From contig NWUY0300001981.1 of the NCBI GenBank assembly GCA_004151065.3, positions 48,522-62,629 on the forward strand: a DNA stretch of 14,108 bases, read 5' to 3'. Below, piece after piece: positions 9,095 through 14,108 of this stretch. Origin of the DNA: Larix sibirica (lineage: Eukaryota; Streptophyta; Pinopsida; Pinales; Pinaceae). The notes under the pieces were generated by a model, which was not told where the DNA came from, did not search any database, and saw only the letters and a program-made list of their open reading frames with translations. The position numbers and the translations under genes are program-made. Every line of letters starts with the position of its first letter. The stretch's first letter is position 1.

Positions 9095-9161
9095 GCAAGG
9101 GGCTAAAGCTGAGGGCATAGAAGTCGATGTGAAATCTCTGGATATGCGCAACTTTCTTTGA
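9095..9161 (+). CDS. Terminal coding exon of the unidentified gene
   Basis: After acceptor ggattctgcag| the reading continues QGAKAEGIEVDVKSLDMRNF, then L and TGA at 9159-9161. With the preceding exon it forms a carboxy-terminal stretch of about 62 residues: a charged helical segment and a short acidic tail ending in Asn-Phe-Leu. Both reading phase and codon splitting agree across the intron. No known domain can be named. It may be the end of an organelle or cytosolic coiled-coil protein, but the fragment is too short to say. Confidence 0.75.
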
Positions 9162-9480
9162 ATGTTCATGAGGGTGTGTTTTGGATACATCAATGCCATT
9201 TATTAGAACAGCAGTTGGGCTGTGGAGATTGTATTTGAATGAAGATCTTTCCTTCTATTCATCTTTTGAGGAAAGATCAGATTCTGTTTTTTGATGCTTC
9301 CAACCTAGAATGTATCAATCCTGTGCTGTATTTGGTTGAGTCTCAGTGAACCTGAATAAGAGAGGTTATTCAATCACAACATGCCTAATGTTTGGTACAT
9401 AATTGGAACAATCATTGTGAGCTTTTGGTCAAGTGTATCATTTGCAGTATTTTTATACAACAGATCAAAAGGAATAAAAA
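9162..9480 (+). other. Probable 3' UTR
   Basis: T-rich sequence downstream of the stop codon with no further open frame. Candidate far-upstream elements (ttgtatttg, tgtgctgtatttgg) precede an AATAAA at 9473-9478, which would give a 3' UTR of roughly 330 nt. The exact end is inferred. Confidence 0.45.
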
Positions 9481-10133
9481 TATGAAATAGAGAGAACTGT
9501 TTTGCTATATATGTTAGTTGTGGTTCATCAGTGTCCAAAAGATCTCCAAATTTATGACAAAATTCATATGCCCAAAATATTATATAGTTGGCTTCTGAAA
9601 ATATAGCAACGGATAAAGAAAAAATAGATTGCTTTGTAAACTCTAAAACAACACCAAGTGAAACTTTTGAAGGCCATTAGCAGCATTACTAAAAGTCCAA
9701 GGGATTCCAGTAGATATTCCTTTCTATCTTCTTATTTTTCCTTGAAATACAATGTCCCACCCTCAAGCCCATGAGGATGAAATTGCTGGTACCTTGCAAA
9801 CTCCCATTTATAATTTGGATTACGAAGAGCCCAATCAACAATTGACTCATCAAGAGAACATGTCACAACCTGAATTGAGATGACGACATTTTCTCAATTG
9901 TCTCAACCACCATGCGAGAACCCATTGACCCAATTGATGATATTCCTTCCTATACTTTACTAAACTTTTAAATACACAAATTAGTGATTGTGCAATTTCA
10001 TCATTGAATGTCAGACTAACTTTCTTAAGCCATACTAACTTGCATCTTAGAGGATGCCTTTGATTGCATACATTGATGAAGGAAAGGCTTGGAAATAGTG
10101 ATCTATCATATCACCTAATCGGCAAAACTCACA
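9481..10133. other. Intergenic region without a recognised gene
   Basis: AT-rich. The only notable frame is a 43-codon plus-strand ORF at 9752-9883, starting MSHPQAHEDEIAG and ending MSQPELR. Its composition (Gln, Glu, Pro) looks more coding than its surroundings, but it is short and matches nothing I know. Confidence 0.4.
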
Positions 10134-10388
10134 TGGTGACACTGCATTATAATTAAATTAAGTAAATGTAATGTAGAAGTCACGTTTATTATAAATGACT
10201 ATTGGTATGTTAGACATACCTTAATTAGGTAGTTAGGTCTGCAGGTATCACATCTACTTGGGAAATGAAATAAAATGTATTATTCCCATTGTATTATTTG
10301 ACTTTATTACACTAAAAACATATACATAATTTATGTGAGTCATTTTTAATCATGTTTCCATTATGTGTGTGCTTAAAAGTTTTTAACA
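10134..10388 (+). repeat. 5' LTR of the small element
   Basis: About 255 bp, starting TGGTGACACTG and ending TTTTTAACA. It aligns block by block with 11170-11496: atgtaatgt, then aaatgact, cttaattagg, cttgggaaatgaaat, cattgtatta, ctaaaaacat and aatcatgttt. The first bases are mutated relative to the better preserved TGTTGGAG start of the other LTR. Confidence 0.6.
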
Positions 10389-10401
10389 TGATATTAGAGT
10401 C
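10389..10401 (+). promoter_or_regulatory. Decayed tRNA-iMet primer binding site
   Basis: TGATATTAGAGTC matches the canonical TGGTATCAGAGCC at 10 of 13 positions. All three differences are transitions of the G-to-A or C-to-T type, as expected from cytosine deamination. It begins right after the LTR's CA end. Confidence 0.65.
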
Positions 10402-11162
10402 TGCTCCTTGATGTTTCTATTGGAGAGAAGCAAAGATAAATGAATTAAGGATTTGAATGGAAGTAGATATTTTATTATTATTTTTAACTTGCATAGATCA
10501 CAAACTCGATGCAAACAAGAAAATAGAAGCAATAGAGATATTTGTTTTGAATTTTGAGTTTTCGACGTAAACTACCATTGACAATTTTTTTTATCCTTTC
10601 AAAGAAAAATGATCAAGATACAAAGTGTCTATTCCTTTTGGTCAAAAGAGTACATTTTTTTTTCTTTGTTGATTTTTTTTTCATAACTAAAAGAAAATCA
10701 TGATTTTAGAAATCAAAAGCTAAGATAAATATTTGTTTATGAAAATATGTAAAAACTTTGTAAAGTTCATTTGAACTTGAATGTGGTTATTTGTTCTTAG
10801 AGTGGAAAAAAGCTAACCGGAACAAAACAATCAAAATAGATGATCCCATTGAAACAAAGGCAATATGACAAAAGGATATTTTGAATTCTTATTTTGAGTG
10901 GCCTAATTACCAAGACAGAAGAACCTGAGAGGGTTCAACTCAGTATTGATTGTTGTTCGAGTGTAGATAATTCTGCAATGAGGCTGATTTGGGAATTTAG
11001 AGACTTACATTGATTTGGAAGTTTGAGAATTCAAGGAGTTTGGGAACTTTAGAATAATATCCTAGGGTGATGAGACAACTTGATGTTTTGATGAAATGCC
11101 TCAGATTTTGCAATGTAGAGGATTTATTTATTTATTTTCATTTTTCTTTATTTTGCAGCATT

Positions 11163-11169
11163 AAAAGGG
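11163..11169 (+). promoter_or_regulatory. Polypurine tract
   Basis: AAAAGGG sits immediately before TGTTGG, the LTR start, exactly where the plus-strand primer of an LTR retrotransposon should be. Confidence 0.6.
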
Positions 11170-11496
11170 TGTTGGAGTATTAATGCTCCAATGTGATAAA
11201 CTAAAATGAATGTAATGTGCCACATTTTTAAGTGACTAATAAAGTGTTAAACATAAATTAATTAAGGCAATTAGGGCATGCAAGTATTGCAACCACTTGC
11301 AAAATGAAATCAAATAGGATTAACTATATTGTATCATTAACTTCATTGTAATAAAAACATGTTTGCAAGCACTTGCAAAATGAAATCAAATAGGATTATC
11401 TATATTGTATCATTAACTTCATTGTAATAAAAACATGTTTTACGTGTATCCATGTTTATCATGTTTCAAATCTTTTTATGTTTAGAAGTTTAACCA
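11170..11496 (+). repeat. 3' LTR of the small element, with internal duplication
   Basis: It starts TGTTGGAGTATT and ends GTTTAACCA, 327 bp. Removing the 76-bp internal duplication leaves 251 bp, close to the 255 bp of the partner LTR. Near its start lies a 20-base near-palindrome (11172-11191, ttggag...ctccaa). Confidence 0.62.
11289..11440. repeat. 76-bp tandem duplication inside the 3' LTR
   Basis: Copies 11289-11364 and 11365-11440 differ at two positions only (gcaacc against gcaagc; attaact against attatct). The 5' LTR has a single copy, so the duplication arose after insertion. Confidence 0.9.
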
Positions 11497-12001
11497 GGTC
11501 ATCTAATTTTGAAGGTATGATAGGGTGAAAGTGGAAAGCTTTTACCATGCCCTTGTTGAGCCACCACCCTAAGGGGATCACTAGGACTAGGCAATTTGTA
11601 GCCTCTTAGTTTGCTTGGTTGAATGAGCTCACTATTGTGGACTTGCCAAGACATGTAGAGAATTTGAAAATATACCAATGTAGACCACGACAATGTGATG
11701 ACCATTTGGTAGAATAATAGCGTATATAACTTTCAAGTAGCATATATAGGTCGTGCTAACCTTGAAGAACTTTATGTAATACTATATCAAATGTCTTTCC
11801 AAATAACAAAAACCGTAGTATTTAGTAGAAAAAATATGTAGAGAATGCTTACATTCCACTAATGAAAAAATTAGTTTTTACGATGGGCATGAACTTAATA
11901 AGAATTTTCTTATATTTTCATAAAATACTTAAATACATAAATGACTTTTGATATTTTGCTTACTCTCTTCTATAGGCTATTCCTTATTGAATAGTCTTAC
12001 T

Positions 12002-12041
12002 TGCATTGAATTACCCTTGTATGCAGTGAATTACACTTGTA
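12002..12041. repeat. 20-bp tandem pair
   Basis: tgcattgaattacccttgta is followed directly by tgcagtgaattacacttgta, 18 of 20 bases alike. Confidence 0.8.
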
Positions 12042-12188
12042 TGCCTTGTGCAAATAACTAAGACGAAAATCTCGTTCTGTGTATTAATAGAACAGCAAAA
12101 TTAAATGACCTCAAGGCCTCGCTTTCACATATGGAGCTCATAACATGTTTCACATTTATATCATCTCTACATTAACTCAAAATCGGAG

Positions 12189-12316
12189 CATATTAAACAT
12201 TTTGTAATCTGATATTTGGTTGTAAAGCAACTTAGAATAAGGTATCTAACTAGATATGCATTTAAATAATATCATATTAAATATCCTTGAATCTGATGTT
12301 AGGTTGTAATGCAATT
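12189..12316. repeat. Degenerate tandem repeat, 84-bp offset
   Basis: From 12189 (catattaaac, then aatctgatatttggttgtaa) the pattern recurs from 12273 (catattaaat, then aatctgatgttaggttgtaa). Roughly four fifths of the compared bases agree. Confidence 0.6.
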
Positions 12317-12533
12317 TGTCATAGGAATTTTACTAGACGCTTAGTTAGAGAACTTATTAATGGAGTACTGTTTAAATGATAGAAAACAAAACATTGTAGA
12401 ACCTAATGTTTGCCAAACTATAGAGTGCACACAAGACACAAGAAGAAATTGGTGGAAAAAGCTTAAGCCATTCTTGAACAACAGATCTTCATACCAATGA
12501 TGGTATTATATAGTACATGGATTGTAGTCACCT

Positions 12534-12553
12534 CTAGATCTAGATCTAGATCT
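12534..12553. repeat. Hexanucleotide microsatellite (CTAGAT)n
   Basis: ctagatctagatctagatct, about 3.3 units, also self-complementary, so it could fold back. Confidence 0.85.
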
Positions 12554-12715
12554 CACTAACAAGTCATCCGTAGATATGTATGATGATAAGAATAACAACT
12601 TTAACATATGACTCACAGGCTAGCACATATAACATCAGGGACACCACTATGACCCTGCAAGAACCAATTCTTAAAATGACAAAAAGTGCTCTTTTAAAAA
12701 TCAGTAAATTATCTT

Positions 12716-12909
12716 TTACAATTTCAATCCATTCAACTTTTTTTCCATTTCATCAACATGTGGATTCTCATTTTCTTCTAACCATTCCACTATAATATCC
12801 AGCATTTGGTCAATATTCGCTGCTGTGATATCCATCTTTTCCTTATCCTGTTTGATTCTAATTCTCATGTTGTGAATCATAGTAGCAACATTTATATACC
12901 AATTCAAAT
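12716..12909 (-). pseudogene. HSP70-family pseudogene, carboxy-terminal lid segment
   Basis: The minus strand encodes NVATMIHNMRIRIKQDKEKM, then ITAANIDQMLDIIVEWLEEN, then a DEMEKKLNGLKL tail and TAA at 12716-12718. It matches the order of the HSP70 lid: YNMRN helix, KDEK loop, EWLxxN, then the E-F/M-E-x-K-x-x-L helix. The usual Gly-rich end with EEVD is missing, so the tail is short. The acceptor used is unclear: CAG near 12910 is out of phase with the upstream exon, while a CAG|GATAAG inside the segment (about 12846) would be in phase. It belongs with 13215-13495 as one broken gene. Confidence 0.75.
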
Positions 12910-13214
12910 CTGAATACGATTCAATACAGAAAAAAATTGGTAAAAAAGAATCCAATACAACTCCAATATGGAAGTATACCTTATATATTTCTTTTTTTCC
13001 AAATTTTAAAAGAAAATTCAGTCTCAGGAATGCCCAATAAATCAGAAAAAAAAATACATTTCTTGAAATTTTACGATTATTTTTATTTCTGGAAAAATGT
13101 CTAATTTTTTTTAAATATTTGAGATTTGTGTGCTGTTATTTTTGTCTACGAGTGGAAGGAGGTCAAAATACACCAAAGACATTATCTAGACAATCAAAAG
13201 AAAGATGACTGTAC
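12910..13214 (-). other. Intron or insertion between HSP70 segments
   Basis: AT-rich, about 300 bp, without recognisable coding text. The donor candidate AAG|gtacag lies at 13215/13214. The phase does not match the obvious acceptor at 12910, so the intron is either mutated or its acceptor lies further in. Both flanking segments partly cover the HSP70 NSLENYxYNM helix, which is unexpected for a simple intron. Confidence 0.45.
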
Positions 13215-13495
13215 CTTATCCATACTGTACAGAAAATTGACCGAATTTCGTTTCTGGACTTCATCATACCTTCGGAATTTCTCGACATTATCCAGCATTC
13301 TCTCTATCTCCTCTGAGCGGAGTCAATCGCTGTCGTAATTAATAGTAATGCCATTACTGACCCCACTTCCCTCGTCCCGGGCCAACACCTTCAGAATTCC
13401 ATCCACATCCACTTCTAACACCACTTTCATTCGTGGCACTCCACATCAAGATGCTAGAATACCATCCAAAACAAATTTACCCGGCAAATTGTTGT
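13215..13495 (-). pseudogene. HSP70-family pseudogene, end of substrate-binding domain and start of lid
   Basis: HSP70 chaperones bind exposed hydrophobic peptide under ATP control. Here only a carboxy-terminal piece remains. The minus strand opens after a good acceptor (pyrimidine tract, then ccacgcag|AC). It encodes DNNLPGKFVLDGIL, CGVPRMKVVLEVDVDGILKV, ARDEGSGVSNGITINYDSD, LRSEEIERMLDNVEKFRRYD and QKRNSVNFLYSMDK. These are the family's DNNLLGKFELTGI, GVPQIEVTFDIDANGIL, SKEEIERMVxEAEKY and NSLExYxYNM blocks in order. Two in-frame TGA codons (13446-13448 and 13323-13325) break it. The second lies where an Arg is usual, so CGA to TGA by deamination is likely. The retained intron structure shows it is not a processed copy. 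Upstream exons for the ATPase domain were not found in 13500-14108. Confidence 0.85.
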
Positions 13496-13728
13496 CTGCG
13501 TGGTAAAGCAGACAATGAAATAGAAAAATGTATACTATGCCCACCTTACTCTAATATATATGGAAAGAGTAGTTTGTTGGAAAAAGCAGCAATGATCAGC
13601 ACATTCAAGGTAAGTCTGCTAATCACTCAAAGTTGCTTGAATACCATGTCTTTTGGTTATTTAACAGGTCACCATATTAATGACATGGATATCCACACAC
13701 ATTCAGGTTATTGCTAATGCAACTTACA

Positions 13729-13764
13729 CCTCTTAAGTTCCATCATCCTCTTAAGTTCCATCAT
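13729..13764. repeat. 18-bp perfect tandem pair
   Basis: cctcttaagttccatcat occurs twice in a row with no difference. Confidence 0.92.
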
Positions 13765-13914
13765 CAATCCCAGAACCTCATTTCTCAGAAGCAGTTACCA
13801 AATTCAGCTCTGTGAAAAAGCTGAGGAGGCCAGATACCAAGGGTTTGACTTGGACAAAAAAACTCTTGAAAAATTGGGAAAACTCAGCTGACCCGCAAAT
13901 ATTCACAACTTTGT

Positions 13915-13940
13915 AAATCCAACTCGCAAATCCAACTCGC
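13915..13940. repeat. 13-bp perfect tandem pair
   Basis: aaatccaactcgc occurs twice in a row. More actcgc words follow at about 13955-13960, giving a CG-containing island in otherwise AT-rich DNA. Confidence 0.88.
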
Positions 13941-14108
13941 TGCCATCAAGTCAGACTCGCGGACAGCAAATTTGATTCACCAATGTGGCCCATTTTCTGT
14001 ACCAAGCGAAACAACCCAAGTTTGACTCACGAATCCAACATTAAACTCAACAAACTTTGTAACAAGGCTCCAAAATAAAGCCTGTTATCACCTATTTTGT
14101 ACAAATAG

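Larger units (their letters stand above)
10134..11496 (+). mobile_element. Small non-autonomous LTR retrotransposon, old
   Basis: Two diverged, colinear LTRs (10134-10388 and 11170-11496) flank about 780 bp. A decayed primer binding site directly follows the first LTR (10389-10401). A polypurine tract AAAAGGG (11163-11169) directly precedes the second. The inside has no open frame, so it would depend on another element's proteins, as in TRIM or LARD elements. LTR ends agree in text (ttaaCA and taacCA). Five-base target-site duplications are not evident. The strong divergence of the LTRs points to an old insertion. Confidence 0.65.
11497..12715. other. AT-rich intergenic region with minor repeats
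   Basis: No gene is supported. It holds a 20-bp tandem pair (12002-12041), a degenerate 84-bp-offset repeat (12189-12316) and a TAGATC microsatellite (12534-12553). The minus-strand frame at 11499-11705 is not supported by any recognised motif. Confidence 0.5.
13496..14108. other. No gene; upstream intron side of HSP70 relic and short repeats
   Basis: Adjacent to the HSP70 exon this begins as its upstream intron (pyrimidine tract at about 13500-13530 on the minus strand). Further right nothing HSP70-like is seen. It includes an 18-bp perfect tandem pair at 13729-13764, a 13-bp perfect pair at 13915-13940 and several actcgc motifs at 13921-13970, an unassigned repeat. The frame at 13433-13717 (plus) is unsupported. 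Confidence 0.45.

Noticed and set aside
11499-11705. 68-residue minus-strand frame downstream of the small LTR element
   Set aside because: No motif is recognised on either strand. Some plus-strand text looked coding but needs several stops to be ignored.
13433-13717. 94-residue plus-strand frame with a CAAG|GTAAGT donor
   Set aside because: It overlaps the HSP70 exon acceptor on the other strand and shows no known motif. The donor alone is not evidence of a gene.
1-14108. CRISPR array, tRNA or rRNA genes
   Set aside because: No regularly spaced repeats of CRISPR type and no cloverleaf or rRNA signature were seen. The only tRNA-related sites are the retroelement primer binding sites.

Overview
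The window looks like nuclear DNA of a land plant, most likely a gymnosperm with a large repeat-rich genome. It is AT-rich, gene-poor and full of old broken retroelements. The one spliced gene and the one spliced pseudogene have plant-style GT-AG introns. No operons, bacterial genes, tRNA, rRNA or CRISPR are seen. The gymnosperm call is an inference from the decayed mosaic and from the L1-type LINE coding style; nothing here fixes the species.

Layout. (1) About 213-3290, minus strand: a decayed L1-like LINE. ORF1 (DUF4283-type domain and CCHC knuckle, then a basic tail) reads from high to low coordinates. It is followed by the start of ORF2 (endonuclease, then the lead-in to the reverse transcriptase). 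(2) About 3295-5331, minus strand: the 5' half of a Copia LTR retrotransposon. It has a 250-bp LTR starting TG and ending CA, an exact tRNA-iMet primer binding site, a leader of about 1 kb and a gag frame with one internal stop. Protease, integrase, RT and the 3' LTR are absent. (3) 5332-6402, minus strand: a hAT-type transposase relic (BED-finger remnant, DUF659 domain), interrupted exactly where the Copia LTR begins. (4) 6527-7271: a tandem duplication of about 375 bp carrying a TATA box on the minus strand, LTR-like. It is followed by a nearly identical 93-bp tandem pair at 7307-7492.

(5) 8211-9480, plus strand: the 3' end of a spliced protein-coding gene of unrecognised family. Two exons are well supported (8458-8580 and 9095-9161, then the 3' UTR). 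A 29-nt exon at 8211-8239 behind a CAGTAG acceptor is possible. The intron between the two good exons carries its own tandem duplication. (6) 10134-11496, plus strand: an old small LTR element with two diverged LTRs, a decayed primer binding site, a polypurine tract and no coding capacity. Its 3' LTR contains a 76-bp tandem duplication. (7) 11500-12700: AT-rich sequence with minor repeats and no gene. (8) 12716-13495, minus strand: the 3' end of an HSP70-family pseudogene, with a clear splice acceptor and two in-frame TGA codons. (9) 13500-14108: no gene; short perfect tandem repeats.

The genes do not form a pathway. The coherent theme is layered transposon insertion, plus an unusually dense set of two-copy local tandem duplications (unit sizes from 13 to 375 bp). 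I found no convincing new biological system. The items most worth checking are the unidentified spliced gene, the small LTR element and the LTR-like tandem repeat.
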